This document shows, piece by piece, positions 12,721 through 23,771 of a stretch of DNA of 64,000 bases (its first letter is position 1; the number at the start of each line of letters is the position of its first letter). Below the pieces are notes generated by a model, which saw only the letters and a list, made by a program, of their open reading frames with translations, ran no database searches and had not been told where the DNA came from. Source of the DNA: Lithobates sylvaticus (Eukaryota; Chordata; Amphibia; Anura; Ranidae); the NCBI GenBank assembly GCA_028564925.1, contig CM053029.1, forward strand, positions 291,516,719 through 291,580,718, read 5' to 3'. Made by a program: the position numbers and the translations under genes.

Positions 12721-14329
12721 TGTAATAATGTAATCAAATCAAAAACACTAACATTTGCTCAGTTGCAGAATTTTTACTGTCATTACTTTCAGTGTTTGAT
12801 GACGAATTTCCCCATAAATCACTATCGCTCAATTCTGAAAGTGATTCTAATGTATTATCGCTGTTTTCTAGCTGGTCTAAAACCGATTTTGATGTAAAGG
12901 GACGCTTTTTGGTTGCTGTGGACATTCTCAAATTTCGAGGCAGAAAGAACAGTATATATAATATAAGACTGCAGGCAGGGCACTTGGCAAAGCATTAGGG
13001 ACAAAAGGGTAGACATTTGCAATTCGTTTCGTTTTTTTTAGTTTTTCGCTCTATTTCGTTATTTTCGTTCGTTCGTTTTCGTACGAATGAACGAATCATT
13101 CGAATCGTACGAATCCGAATAACGAATCGTAACAAATCGTTCGAATCGTACGAATCCGAAAAACGAAAATCCCCAAAAAACTAATTAGAAACAACGAATG
13201 TACTAATGAAGAAAATCCGAAAAATGAAAACGAACGAAAAAATTCGTACATTCGTAACTTTTTTTTTTGTTGAATTGGTAATTTTCCGTGTCCCTTACAA
13301 TGGTGCTGCTAAACGTGCTTCGAATGGATTGAACAAAAAAATTCGTACATTCGTAACTTTTTTTTCGATTCGTAACTTTTTTTTTCGATTCGTAACTTTT
13401 TTTTTGATTCGTAACTTTTTTTTTCGATTCGTAACTTTTTTTTCAATTCGTAACTTTTTTTTTTTGATTCGTAACTTTTTGTTTTTCGATTCGTAACTTT
13501 TTTTTTCGATTCGTAACTTTTTTTTTTTTTTTCGATTTGTAATTTTCTGTGTCTATTGAACAAAAAAATTCGTACATTCAAAACTTTTTTTTCGATTCGT
13601 AACTTTTTTTTTTTTTCGATTCGTAACTTTTTTTTTCGATTCGTAAATTATTAAAATGTAATAATAGCACACATTACATAAAATTATGAATTATGCTCCG
13701 ATTACAAATCTACGAATATTACGAATGTACGAATAAATACGAATGCGTCCGAAAATTAAACTAACGAAAAAACGAATCAACGAAAAAAATAACTCTTACG
13801 AATGTACGAATCGTTACGAATACGAACACCGACGACTTACGAATGTACGAATCGTTACGAATCCGAACACCGACGACTTACGAATGTACGAATAGTTACG
13901 AATCGACGGAAACGAAAAAAACGAAACAAAAAAAAAAGAAATTTTTTCGGAAACGAAAAAAACTAAACGAAAATAAACAAATTTTTTTGTTGTGCACATG
14001 TCAACAAAAGGGATGTGGAATAATTTGATACAGTAATGTAATCAGTAATATTACAGTGTACTGTATGTGTTCTGTGTTTCTAACTTTTTGAATTTGGCCC
14101 CAAGCTCCGTCCCCGTGCGCTGCGACACTTGCAGGAAATGGGAATGTGATAGATTCTGCAGAGGACACGGCTCACACACACATCGGGGAGACATCGCAGG
14201 ATCCTGGGGACAAGGTAAGTAACTTTGCCTGGATCCGCCGATGCGATCCTGAGTGTTGCTCGGGGTTACCACATTTGGTAATGAAAATTCGCCCAGAGCC
14301 ACACTCGAGAATACCGCCAGGGGGGTTAA
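12466..14329. mobile_element. TTAA-target element with CCTCCCTGG ends
   Basis: TTAA at 12466-12469 and 14326-14329. The left end CCTCCCTGGTGGTATGATTA and the complement of the right end CCCCCCTGGCGGTATTCTCG match at 14 of the first 16 positions. The interior includes an (AAT)n tract at about 12690-12716 and is interrupted by the CGAAT-rich array at 13010-14005. No transposase was seen. Confidence 0.85.
13010..14005. repeat. CGAAT/TTCGTAAC word array, probable TIR element
   Basis: About 1 kb made almost wholly of short words such as GATTCGTAACTTTTTTT, CGAATCGTACGAAT and CGTTCG. About 15 copies of the TTCGTAAC(T)n word lie between 13.24 and 13.65 kb. It begins TAGACATTTGCAATTCGTTT and ends with GTGCACATGTC, which resembles the ends of the element at 45646-46834. 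Both therefore look like members of one TIR family. Lysine- or phenylalanine-rich frames in it are artefacts. Confidence 0.75.
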
Positions 14330-14443
14330 ATAAAAATACAGATGGCCTTGCTGGGTGTGTAGCTAACTGAATCAACAACAGATGGATGACAAGTTTTGAA
14401 CACAAGTTTTGTGGGATAACAGGTAACAGCAGAACCTTGCAAG

Positions 14444-14876
14444 TTAGGCCATTTTCACATGTGTGGAACGTTTGTTTGTTTTTCATCCATCCATTGACAG
14501 ATGAAAAGCCGACATTAAGGCATCCCTATGGAAAAACGGATGTAAATGGATGATCATCCATTTACATCCACTTCTGTCAACATCCATTTTTTGGAATGGA
14601 TCACAGCTTTTTTTTTTTTTAAACAGATTGGAAGTAAAACAGATGTAAACGGTCCATTTTTTGCAAAAAAACATGGCTCTGGGACTCAAGTGGTTAAGGA
14701 CTCTTGCTGGAGGATGTAAAAAACTGATGTAAAGACAGATGAAAAACTGATGACAAATTGATGATAAACTTATGATAAACTTATGATAAACTGACGTCAA
14801 TTTCATCTGTTTTTTCTTTGAAAAACGTGAACTGATGAAACGAACGATCCGTGTGTGTGTGTGAAAGGGGCCTTAA
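14444..14876. mobile_element. MITE with TTAGGCC ends
   Basis: TTAGGCCATTTTCACATGTG at the left is complementary to GTGTGAAAGGGGCCTTAA at the right, with internal self-complementary GGATG/CATCC words. Non-coding. Confidence 0.75.
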
Positions 14877-15130
14877 AGCTATGGAAATACATGTACCAGT
14901 ATGCTTCCTGATCTTTGGGAATAAAGGTGACAGATCGGTAGCAAAGCTGTGTTTTAAAGCCGTTGTCACCGGAACAGGAGTAGAGGAAAAGTCTTTCAAT
15001 GAGTCCAACTTTTGGGGTGACAACTATTTCAGTCTTGCCTTGCTTTGAAGAGATATCCTCTCACTTCCTTCTGTGTCTACAAAAGAAGTAAAAGAAAATC
15101 TCCACAACCGGATGCAGGGAAATAAAAACC

Positions 15131-15171
15131 TTAAAGCGGAGTTCCACCTAAAAATGGAACTTCCGCTTTAA
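15131..15171. repeat. Short perfect hairpin, TTAAAGCGGAGTTCC
   Basis: TTAAAGCGGAGTTCCA and its near complement TGGAACTTCCGCTTTAA are separated by a short loop. It may be a minimal element end. TTAA at the outer edges fits a piggyBac-type MITE remnant. Confidence 0.7.
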
Positions 15172-15240
15172 GGGAAGGTGATCGGCAATCATCTGCGACA
15201 CATCACAGATCCCAGATGATTGGGATTTTTTTTTACAGTG

Positions 15241-16400
15241 CCCTGTCCCCGTGAGCTTGTACGCAGAAGTGAACGCATACGTAAGCCCCGACCACATATG
15301 AAAACGGTGTTCAAACCACACATGTGAGGTATCGCCACGAACGTTAGAGCGAGAGCAAAAATTTTAGCCCTAGACCTCCTCTGTAACTCAAAAGATGTAA
15401 CCAGTAAAAAATTTTGTTCCCCATTACCATCTATACCAGACCCTCCTCTAGCCACTTCATGCCCATAGGGCGTCCAGGGACGTCCTTGACTTTCTGGGGG
15501 TATATCTTAATGATGCCTGCAGCTACAGACATCATTCAGATATCGGCTTTTTCAGCCGGCGATTCCCTGCACCATAAGAGCGATCATAGTGGCTGTTCCG
15601 CCGCTTGATCATTCTTAAGGGCGGCGGGAGGGGACGTCCCCCCTCCCACCGCCCTCCGGTGCTTCTTCCGACTCACCGCTTCCATTGGTGAGTCGGACAC
15701 AGGATCCGCCGGCCCCCGGATTTTTTTTTCATGCGCCCTGTCCCCGTGAGCTTGTATGCAGAAGTGAACGCATACGTAAGCCCCGACCACATATGAAAAC
15801 AGTGTTCAAACCACACATGTGAGGTATCGCTACTAACGTTAGAGCGAGAGCAATAATTCTAGCCCTAGAACTCCTCTGTAACTCAAAACATGTAACCAGT
15901 AAAAAATGTTGTTCCCCATTACCATCTATACCAGACCCTCCTCTAGCCACTTTGCGCCCGTACGGCGTCCAGGGACGTCCTTGACTTTCTGGGGGTATAT
16001 CTGAATGATGCCTGCAGCTACAGACATCATTCAGATATCCGCTTTTTCAGCCGGTGATTCCCTGCACCATAAGAGCGATCATAGTGGCTGTTCTGCTGCT
16101 TGATCATTCTTAAGGGTGGCGGGAGAGGACGTCCCCCCTCCCACCACCCTCCAGTGCTTCTTCCGACTCACCACTTCCATTGGTGAGTCGGACACAGGAT
16201 CTGCCGTCCCCCGGATTTTTTTTAAAGCGCCCTGTCCCCGTGAGCTTGTACGCAGAAGTGAACGCATATGTAAGCCCTGACCACATATGAAAACGGTGTT
16301 CAAACCACACATGTAAGGTATCGCCACAAACGTTAGAGCGAGAGCAATAATTCTAGTCCTAGACCTCCTCTGTAACTCAAAACATGTAACCAGTAAAAAA
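15241..16400 (+). repeat. 495-bp tandem repeat, about 2.3 copies
   Basis: Units start at CCCTGTCCCCGTGAGCTTGT at 15241, 15736 and 16230; the third is partial and diverges after about 16.39 kb. Copies differ by scattered substitutions. Each full unit contains the CTAGCCACTT sequence that also forms an element end, so the array may have grown by self-insertion or unequal crossing over of a transposon end. Confidence 0.9.
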
Positions 16401-17137
16401 AATTAAAGCATTGCCTATGGGGATTTTTAAATATCAAAGTTTGGCGCCATTCCACGAACGCGTACAATTTTATGCAAAAAATTGGGCTAACTTTACTGTT
16501 TTGTTTTTTTAGAGCATGAAACTGTTTTTTTTTTCTGCAAAAAACGTGTTCAAAAAATTGCTGCGCAAATACCGTGCAAGATAAAAAGTTGCAACGACCA
16601 CCACTGTATTCTCTAGGGTCTTTGCTAAAAAAACATATATAATGTTTGGGGGTTCTATGTAATTTTCTAGCAAAAAAATTATGATTTTTACATGTAGGAG
16701 AGAAATGTCAGAATTGGCCCGGTGTTGTATCATTAGCCGTCCCCCATCACGAAGTGTCCGCTGTGTACTGCGCATGCGCAGTACACAGGACACCTATATT
16801 CCGAAAATTGCCGAGGATGAACGGCGCCTGCGCCGTGAGTCCACTTTCAAGCCCCACCATCCAAGTGGACATAGAGTTAGAATATAAAAGAGCCGAGTGC
16901 AGCGAAGGCCGTGCCCGAAGCGTGGCGAGCGAAGCGAGCCCGCGAGGGGCCCTCTAAGTTTGACTAACCCTATGTCCGCTTGGATGGTGGGGGCTTCACC
17001 TCGACTCACGGCGCAGGCGCCGTTCATCTTCCGACAATTTCCGAAAATCTTCATGCTCCGTACTGCGCATGCGCAGTACACTTCAGACACCTAGTAAAGG
17101 CCGAACATTTTGTGATAGAACACCGGGTGTGAAGTGG
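15451..17137. mobile_element. TIR element with GCCACTTC ends and TA flanks
   Basis: TA-GCCACTTCATGCCC at the left (a related copy lies at about 15.95 kb) and GGGTGTGAAGTGGC-TA at the right form an imperfect inverted pair. TA flanks would fit a Tc1/mariner-type target, but the terminal repeat is short. It overlaps the 495-bp tandem array on its left and a CpG-rich foldback on its right. No transposase was seen. Confidence 0.55.
16750..17092. repeat. CpG-rich foldback with TGCGCATGCGCA palindromes
   Basis: Arms of about 125 bp at 16750-16880 and 16968-17092 are complementary around a GC-rich spacer. Each outer end carries TACTGCGCATGCGCAGTA, a perfect palindrome that contains the consensus site for the transcription factor NRF-1. 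Arms also hold CGGCGCCTGCGCCG. A promoter role is inference. Confidence 0.75.
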
Positions 17138-17141
17138 CTAG

Positions 17142-18084
17142 AGTAAGAGGCTGCTATAGATAAAGGAAATCCCAGGCTCTTTGTTTACAAACAGACAGGA
17201 GCGATTAGGAGCTGTTATTTGCCATCAATTTAAACAGCATTTTTTTCATTGTAAAAGTCGGCGTTAGTAGATAATAGATTGTATATGTATGTATGTATGT
17301 ATATGTTAATATATAATAGATTGTATATATTATTCAGATGATCCACTTCACAGGCAGGTTAAAGACCCCCAAGCATGTTTTTTAAACAAATTTTGCATTT
17401 TTAATATCTCCTACTCCCTACCAATGGAAATTTTGGTACATATCCCCTAGGGCAGTTTGACAATCCCTTAATATATTAGCCTAGAAATTGCTCATTACCG
17501 ATTTATAAGATTCAGCTCAAGTTGACTTCAATGGGGTTCAGATTCAGCATCCAAGTTTGATTAAAGTTTGAGAAACCAACCCCAAACTGAACCCAGGTAC
17601 ATTCAGCTCATCAGTACACTTGACATTGTGTTTTTTTTATGGGCTGAACTGAGTTTCTGTGCTGCTAAAAAGTGTAACGTTCACAATAGTACACAATGAA
17701 TGTTTTTACTTTTTATTTATAATTGGCAAACAAAAATATTACATTGTTGGACCATACCACTAATGCAAACCAAACATATGACTCGTGGTTGTGGTGCAGC
17801 CCTATTGATCTCAATGGGTGAGTTTAACAGCTGGTGGCAACTGTCAAACTCTGCAGCCTGAGTTAAAAATGCTGTGTCTGTGAAGCACAGCATTGCGAAT
17901 GTGGCATGTGCACAGCCCCATCAGACTGTAATGTTAGAATTCAGATGGGCGGCCACTGTATAACAGAGCCCTTAGACTACCAGTTAAGGAGTTCTGTAGG
18001 TTCCATAAAGTAACTGAACACTCAAGTTTTCACAGTAAGTGAATAATCAATAACAAAATGAACTTGCTAAGTGAAATAATCTCT
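17142..18084. other. Unassigned stretch
   Basis: No supported feature except a short GTATGTAT tract near 17.28 kb. AT-rich, no coding signal. Confidence 0.5.
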
Positions 18085-18446
18085 GTCCCTATGATCTTTT
18101 TTTAACTTTATATTTTTATTAAAGATTTTTCAATTTTACAAGATAAACATCACATTCTTACATTAATACTTTGTCCAGTCATCGAAAGGGGAGATGGAAG
18201 AGCGGTTCCTCTTCTAGTGATAGTAACAGAGAGTAGGGGCGGTACAAGTACTCTTACAAAAAAGAACAGCAAACACAGTGTAAAAAAACATACAACGCGA
18301 GAAAGTTATTGCTCCCGTATATAGATTCCCTCCCTCTTTAGATAACTCCATTTCCCCCACATTAATTCCTTTCATATCTTAACCATTCACACCACACATC
18401 CATCTTCCCGCATGTCTCTTTATTTAATCCAAAATTGTTCCTATAT

Positions 18447-21400
18447 CTATTTTGTGTCTATTTTCTTTTTTTCACACCAAGTTTTCCACAACCTTTCAAA
18501 TTTATTGATACACCCCTGTCTTATATAAAGTGTTTTTTCCTTTAGTATCATACTATTCACAGCTTGCTCCCATTCTCTACTGGAAGGAGGGGTGGGCGAC
18601 TGCCATCTCTGGGCTATAAGTTTGAGCGCCTGGAACAGACATCTCAGAATTGCCTTATTAGTATCGCTAGGCCTTCCCGTCCTATCCACCCATCCTAGTA
18701 TACAAATCTTGGGTTCTGTCTCGATAGGGACGTTAAAAACCTGAATAATTGTATCCACTACCTCGATCCAGTAGCGATGCAGCTTAGGGCATCTCCAGAA
18801 CATGTGCATCATGTCTCCCTCTAACCCTCCACACCTTGGACAAGAGGAGTCCGTTCTACTTCCGAAAGTGAAAAGTTTTTTTGGGGTAAAATAAGCTCTA
18901 TATAGAAGGAACAAGTGCGACATCCTTTGAGGCGGAGAGACAGAGACCCATGGAGCTAGTTCAAGGATCCTGTCCCATTGGTTATTTGTGATGTTAACCC
19001 CATCTCTTACCCATTTATCTCTAAAAACGGAGGTATAATGGCAGCTCCTGGCGTCTTTATGTAGGATCGAGTACGTCCCTGAGGTCAACCCCTTAGTTGA
19101 TTCTGTTTGCACTATATTCACTAGTGTCGATATATTCCCCCATTCTATTGGTGCGGCCTTGAATTGTACTGTAAGTGCATGTCTAATTTGGAGGTATCGG
19201 AAGAAAGATTTCCTCGGTATTAGAAACTCCGCTCTAAGCTCTTGGAATGTTTTTAATTGCCCATTAGTAAAAAGCTGATGTAGGTAATTTATGTCTCTAC
19301 GTTCCCACTCCCTGATCGGTCCTATTTTTTGTACCTCACTCAAATTATTGTTCTTCCACAGTGGTGAGTATTCGGTATAGCCTCTACATCCCAGTATTCC
19401 CTTAACCGCTACCCATACCTTGTTCATTAAATCAAGGGTGGGAATTCCCCGTATCACCATACCTGCTTCCATAATTTCAACAGTTTGTCTTTTGAGGAGC
19501 CCCTGGAGCAGGTTTCCCCCCGCCCCAGTACCCCTCATATATTGTAATTGGGATGCCAAAAAGTATCTAAACAGGTGTGGAATTTCTGCTCCCCCTTCAT
19601 TGGTCGGGAGTTGGAGGATTTTTAGACTGATACGCGCCACACTACCCTTCCATATCAGTTCTCTAAATATGGTATCAAATCTATTGAACCATTTTTTATA
19701 AACCCATACCGGGGAATTAGCTAGGATATACAAGGCTTGTGGGAGAAAGATCATTTTAATTAAATTACAACGGCCCATTGAAGAGAGGGGGAACCTCCTC
19801 CAGATCCTAGTTTTCTCTTTAAACCTGGTCAGCAATGGGGACAAGTTGTTTACTATATATGCTTTGGGATCTCTCGTAATAATTACGCCCAGATATTTCA
19901 TCTGGGTTACTACTTGCAATCTACTAGCTTCTTGTGGTAGTGGAGTATGTAAAGGGTCCACTGGCAGTAGAGTAGATTTACCCCAATTGATATTTAGACC
20001 AGAGAATTCACCAAATACGCTAATTTTACGCATCGTTTGTTTCAGGGAGTTCTGTACGTCGCCAAGGAGTACAAGTAGATCGTCTGCGAATAGGACTACT
20101 TTCTCCTCCTCCAGACCTCTTATAAAACCCCTAATCTCCCTGCACGATCGGAGAGATATAGCCAGGGGTTCAATTGCAAGAGCGAACAAGAGGGGGGACA
20201 GAGGACATCCTTGCCTCGTCCCCCTTAGTAGTTGAAACCTTGCAGAGTGTTCATTGTTAATCCTCACCCTAGCCTCTGGTGCTTTATACATAATTTTTAC
20301 CCATTTAGAAAACATTGGCCCTATTTGGAACTCACTCAGAATCCTCCATAGGTATCCCCACTCCAATGTATCAAAAGCTTTAGCGGCGTCTAGCGAGAGA
20401 ATAGCTCTATGTCCCTCATCTTCCGTTGGAATTTGTAAGTTTAGGTGTACTCGTCTGATATTTATATTAGTTGACCTGCCAGGAATAAATCCTGATTGGT
20501 CAGGTTGGACTAGGTCTGCTATCACCCCGTTCAATCTGGACGCCAAGATCTTCGCCAAAATCTTGGCGTCGAGATTAAGCAGGGAGATGGGCCTATATGA
20601 CGAGGGGTCCAATGGGTCCTTGTCTTCTTTTGGTATGACTATTATAGTTGACTCCCTCACAGAAAGAGGGAGTTCCCCTTTAGCCAGCACCCAGTTGAAT
20701 GTCTTCAGCAATTCAGGAAACAGAACACCTCCGAAACAGCGGTAGACCTCAACCGGTAGGCCGTCCGGCCCGGGAGATTTCCGGGTCGCCATTGCCTGTA
20801 CCGTGTGCTGCATCTCTTCTAATGTGATAGGAGCATCCAATTTATTCCTGTCATCATCAGAGAGACAGGGGATGGTCAGATCTTTAAGAAAGATTCCCAT
20901 TGAATCACCCATGTCTTCTTGATTGGAGTTATAGAGGTTTTTATAATACTCTTTAAAGCAGTCTACAATTTCTGGGGTATTAGTAGTTGTTCCCTTTCTA
21001 GTTGTTTTAATCATTGGTACTAGTGACGGAGGTGAGTTAACTTTCACCAATTGCGAAAGCATCCGACCTACTGATTCCCCTTCCCCAAAACTAACTTGTT
21101 TTTGGAATATGTATCTGTTTTCTGCTTTCCCCATCATTATCCAGCGGTAGAGCCGTTGTGCCTCCGTCCATGCCCCAAGGTTTCCCGCTGATGGGTCTCT
21201 AAGAAATTGTTCTTCTAATTGTGTCACCCTATATGCTGCCTCCACCTCCCTTCTGTTGGATTCTCTCTTGATTACTGAGATCTGTTGGATCAGGAGGCCC
21301 CTGAGGAATGCCTTTAGAGTATCCCAAATGACCCCCTGTGGCGCGGTTCCATTATTTAGGTCTATAAATTCTGTCAGAGCCTTTATAACTTCCTGCGGTT

Positions 21401-21689
21401 CCCCAATCAGTTCCAGCCAAGCTGGACTAATTTTCCATTCCCGGGGTTGGTTTTCCCCACCTATCTCTACAGATATAGTCATTGGGGAGTGGTCTGAAAG
21501 ACCCCTCGGCATATATTTAGGACCACCAGATATAATAATTGCCTCATCGTTCCCCAGTGTCATATCTATTCGAGAGAGTGTGGAATGGGTGGAGGAAAAA
21601 CATGAATAAACCCGATCTCCCGGATTCTGTAATCTCCAAAGGTCTCTCAAATCCATTTCCCCCATTATATGAACCAATCGTTTATCCAC
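18447..21689 (-). CDS. L1 ORF2 reverse transcriptase, long open frame (1080 codons)
   Basis: This protein reverse-transcribes LINE RNA at a nicked target. The frame holds the end of the endonuclease (RIDMTLGN, LSDHSPMTISVEI at residues 40-75), then the reverse transcriptase: SYRPISLLNLDAKILAKIL, QSGFIPGRST, LSLDAAKAFDTLEW, GTRQGCPLSPLLFALAIEPL and the catalytic VVLFADDLLVLL near residue 535. A C-terminal zinc-knuckle region follows (CPRCGGLEGDMMHMFWRCPK, about residues 960-980). All RT motifs look intact. The methionine at 21689 is only the first in this frame; the true start is upstream near 22195, separated by breaks in the endonuclease. Clade: L1 broadly, Tx1 branch not excluded. Confidence 0.9.
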   Translation of the reverse strand: MDKRLVHIMGEMDLRDLWRLQNPGDRVYSCFSSTHSTLSRIDMTLGNDEAIIISGGPKYMPRGLSDHSPMTISVEIGGENQPREWKISPAWLELIGEPQEVIKALTEFIDLNNGTAPQGVIWDTLKAFLRGLLIQQISVIKRESNRREVEAAYRVTQLEEQFLRDPSAGNLGAWTEAQRLYRWIMMGKAENRYIFQKQVSFGEGESVGRMLSQLVKVNSPPSLVPMIKTTRKGTTTNTPEIVDCFKEYYKNLYNSNQEDMGDSMGIFLKDLTIPCLSDDDRNKLDAPITLEEMQHTVQAMATRKSPGPDGLPVEVYRCFGGVLFPELLKTFNWVLAKGELPLSVRESTIIVIPKEDKDPLDPSSYRPISLLNLDAKILAKILASRLNGVIADLVQPDQSGFIPGRSTNINIRRVHLNLQIPTEDEGHRAILSLDAAKAFDTLEWGYLWRILSEFQIGPMFSKWVKIMYKAPEARVRINNEHSARFQLLRGTRQGCPLSPLLFALAIEPLAISLRSCREIRGFIRGLEEEKVVLFADDLLVLLGDVQNSLKQTMRKISVFGEFSGLNINWGKSTLLPVDPLHTPLPQEASRLQVVTQMKYLGVIITRDPKAYIVNNLSPLLTRFKEKTRIWRRFPLSSMGRCNLIKMIFLPQALYILANSPVWVYKKWFNRFDTIFRELIWKGSVARISLKILQLPTNEGGAEIPHLFRYFLASQLQYMRGTGAGGNLLQGLLKRQTVEIMEAGMVIRGIPTLDLMNKVWVAVKGILGCRGYTEYSPLWKNNNLSEVQKIGPIREWERRDINYLHQLFTNGQLKTFQELRAEFLIPRKSFFRYLQIRHALTVQFKAAPIEWGNISTLVNIVQTESTKGLTSGTYSILHKDARSCHYTSVFRDKWVRDGVNITNNQWDRILELAPWVSVSPPQRMSHLFLLYRAYFTPKKLFTFGSRTDSSCPRCGGLEGDMMHMFWRCPKLHRYWIEVVDTIIQVFNVPIETEPKICILGWVDRTGRPSDTNKAILRCLFQALKLIAQRWQSPTPPSSREWEQAVNSMILKEKTLYIRQGCINKFERLWKTWCEKKKIDTK

Positions 21690-22195
21690 TAGACCTCTCC
21701 CTGGGTTTGAATATGGGAACCTAAGTCATGGTCTAGGACCATATTGAAATCTCCCATCATGAAGATCGGGATACTAGGCTTGTCCAGCACAAACTCCGCT
21801 AGGTCATAGAAGACATCCAGCTTGAAAGGTGGTGGTATGTACACACTGGCTAAGACAAAGATCTTATTCTCTATTTTACAGTGCAAAAAAACGTATCTCC
21901 CACATTCGTCAATCTTATTCTGGAGACAGGTAAATGTTACGCCCTTCTTAATAAAAATACTAACCCCCCTTGAATAGGACGTGTGTATAGAGTGATATTG
22001 GAATTAAAAGTCCCTCCACCCCAAGTGAGGTACAGAAATGTTTGAAAAATGTGTTTCCTGTAGACACAGGATAGAAGCCCCATGTGCTTTTACTGTATTC
22101 AATACTGCTACCCTTTTCCCTAAATCTCCTAAACCCCTTATATTCCATGAACAAAGTGTGATAGCTTTCTTTTTTAGCCGTGTATTACTAGCCAT
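21689..22195 (-). pseudogene. L1 ORF2 endonuclease part, frame-broken
   Basis: Minus-strand pieces match the APE-type endonuclease at the start of ORF2: LCSWNIRGLGDLGKRVAV and LCLQETHF at 22.1 kb, VYIPPP at about 21.83 kb and FMMGDFNMVLDHD at about 21.75 kb. The pieces lie in different frames, with about two frame changes, one near 22.0 kb and one near 21.7 kb. Ordinary start: MASNTRLKKK at 22195. The nuclease would cut the target strand to prime reverse transcription, so the copy is probably inactive despite its open RT frame. Confidence 0.82.
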
Positions 22196-22799
22196 ATACG
22201 TGAAATTGTCTATTTATTACACCTTTGTAAACTCTACCTTCATTTTGTGTTTTAGTTTTAGGTTCCTGTGATAGCCTATTAATGTCGTGAAAATTATACA
22301 AAAATCTATTACTCAAAATATTCAAAGTGAACAAGTGCGTTTGATAACTGTCTTCCCCATTAGAGACATACTTCTTCCCATCAACCCTTCCTAATACCCA
22401 TTCATACCATCCTTTGATACCTACCCTCCTACTAAACCATACATACAATCTATCTTCCTCCAATTCTTCCCTCACTGCCTTCCTAGGCCTACCCGGGGAC
22501 TTCCTATTGTGACCTATCCATACATTCAACATACTTGATGCACTCCCCTTGCCCCCTCCCCTGTCCCTCCCTTCTCCCCTACCTCCCCTCCCTCCTCTCC
22601 CTCCCCAATCTCCTGGACCTCTACCCACACAAAAAAAACTCACAATAACAACATAAAAATCTTGAGAACATTTTACCAGGCCCCTCCAACAAACAAATAT
22701 TGGGGGTGTCCTGCTCATTGTCCCCATCCTTTCATGCCCCTCTCCCCTCCTCCCCTTTTTCTTTAGAGCAAAGCATTTAGCATAGTCCCTATGATCTTT

Positions 22800-23582
22800 A
22801 ACATAGAGTTTACAAAATGTGAAATATGGCCATGCACTAGAACTAGAAACAAGCAAAGGGAAAGATAAAAAAATACACTGTGAGTGGCATTAAATGTGGC
22901 ATTAAAGTACACTTTGTCACTGATAATGCAATACTTGATATTTGATGTTATTCAGAGCTGCATCTTTTGATTATATGGAACATTATGAGCCACAGGTTGT
23001 AATGCAAACACCTTGATAATCACTTAAACACAGCCTTCAGCAAAACCCAAAATGTATATATTTTTTGTCCTATGCTTGGTTGTGACCCATAGATAATAAA
23101 ATCCCTTCACACACTATGAAATCCTTTTACATAATGTTGAAAAGGAAATGATAAGTGGAAAAATAACTTGATTGGTTCTAGAGGACTGATTAGTTATAGT
23201 GCAGATACACTGCTATATTGTATGCAGCTGGAGAAGTCTTCTGGAATAACTAACAAATGAATACATGAATAGAAATGTATCATGAAGAAGAATAGTGCAA
23301 TTTTAGGATAACAGTGTATTCATTATTAATTTCAAAACTGCTATTTGCATTACTCAAAGAGACAGAGCTTTCTTAGTGTTTGTTTAAATATCAAATAGAT
23401 GTTATGGACCCAAATGTGTCAGCACACTTGAAATAAATGGAATGTATTGTGGTTTATTTTTTGTTCTTTATTTATTAGGATTAGCACTTAAAATTGAATT
23501 ATTAAAACTACTTTTTTTATAAGGTAAATATGAAATAATTAATGCTATGTTGTCTTTTATCCAACCACAAGTTAGAGCTAAT
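22800..23582. other. Unassigned stretch
   Basis: AT-rich DNA to the right of the L1 duplication with no supported gene or element. Confidence 0.5.
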
Positions 23583-23771
23583 GGGGAGGATTTATTAAAG
23601 ACATATAGGAGTTGATTAACTAAAATCTGGTGCAGCTCTGCATGGTAGCCAATCAACTTCTAACATCAGCTTGTTCAACTTAGCTTTGGCAAAAAAAAAA
23701 ATGGAAGCTGATTGGTTTCTATGCAGAGCTGGACCAGATTTTGCAATCTCCAGTTTTAGTAAATCAGCCCC
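23583..23771. mobile_element. MITE with CTGGTGCAGCTCTGCAT arms
   Basis: Left arm with ACTAAAATCTGGTGCAGCTC and right arm with GAGCTGGACCAGATTTTG, followed by TTTTAGTAAATCAGCCCC, are imperfect inverted copies around an A-run. Non-coding and diverged. The overall plan (TTTAGTAAAT near an end) resembles the MITE at 7458. Confidence 0.75.

Larger units (their letters stand above)
18085..22799 (-). mobile_element. L1-type LINE insertion with 15-bp target-site duplication
   Basis: GTCCCTATGATCTTT occurs at 18085-18099 and again at 22785-22799 and bounds 4685 bp of inserted DNA. The plus-strand T-run just after the left copy is the poly(A) tail of a minus-strand element, with AATAAA nearby. The insert carries ORF2 but no recognisable ORF1, so it is probably 5' truncated just upstream of ORF2, leaving about 590 bp of purine/pyrimidine-biased leader at 22.2-22.78 kb. 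The perfect duplication suggests a fairly recent insertion. Confidence 0.92.

Noticed and set aside
13010-14005. Short regularly repeated words considered as a CRISPR-like array or centromeric satellite
   Set aside because: No fixed repeat-spacer structure and the composition and context are those of a eukaryotic transposon.
22188-22856. 222-codon minus-strand frame upstream of the L1 ORF2, considered as L1 ORF1
   Set aside because: Glycine/arginine-rich from a pyrimidine tract, crosses the target duplication and lacks the coiled coil and RNA-binding motifs of ORF1.
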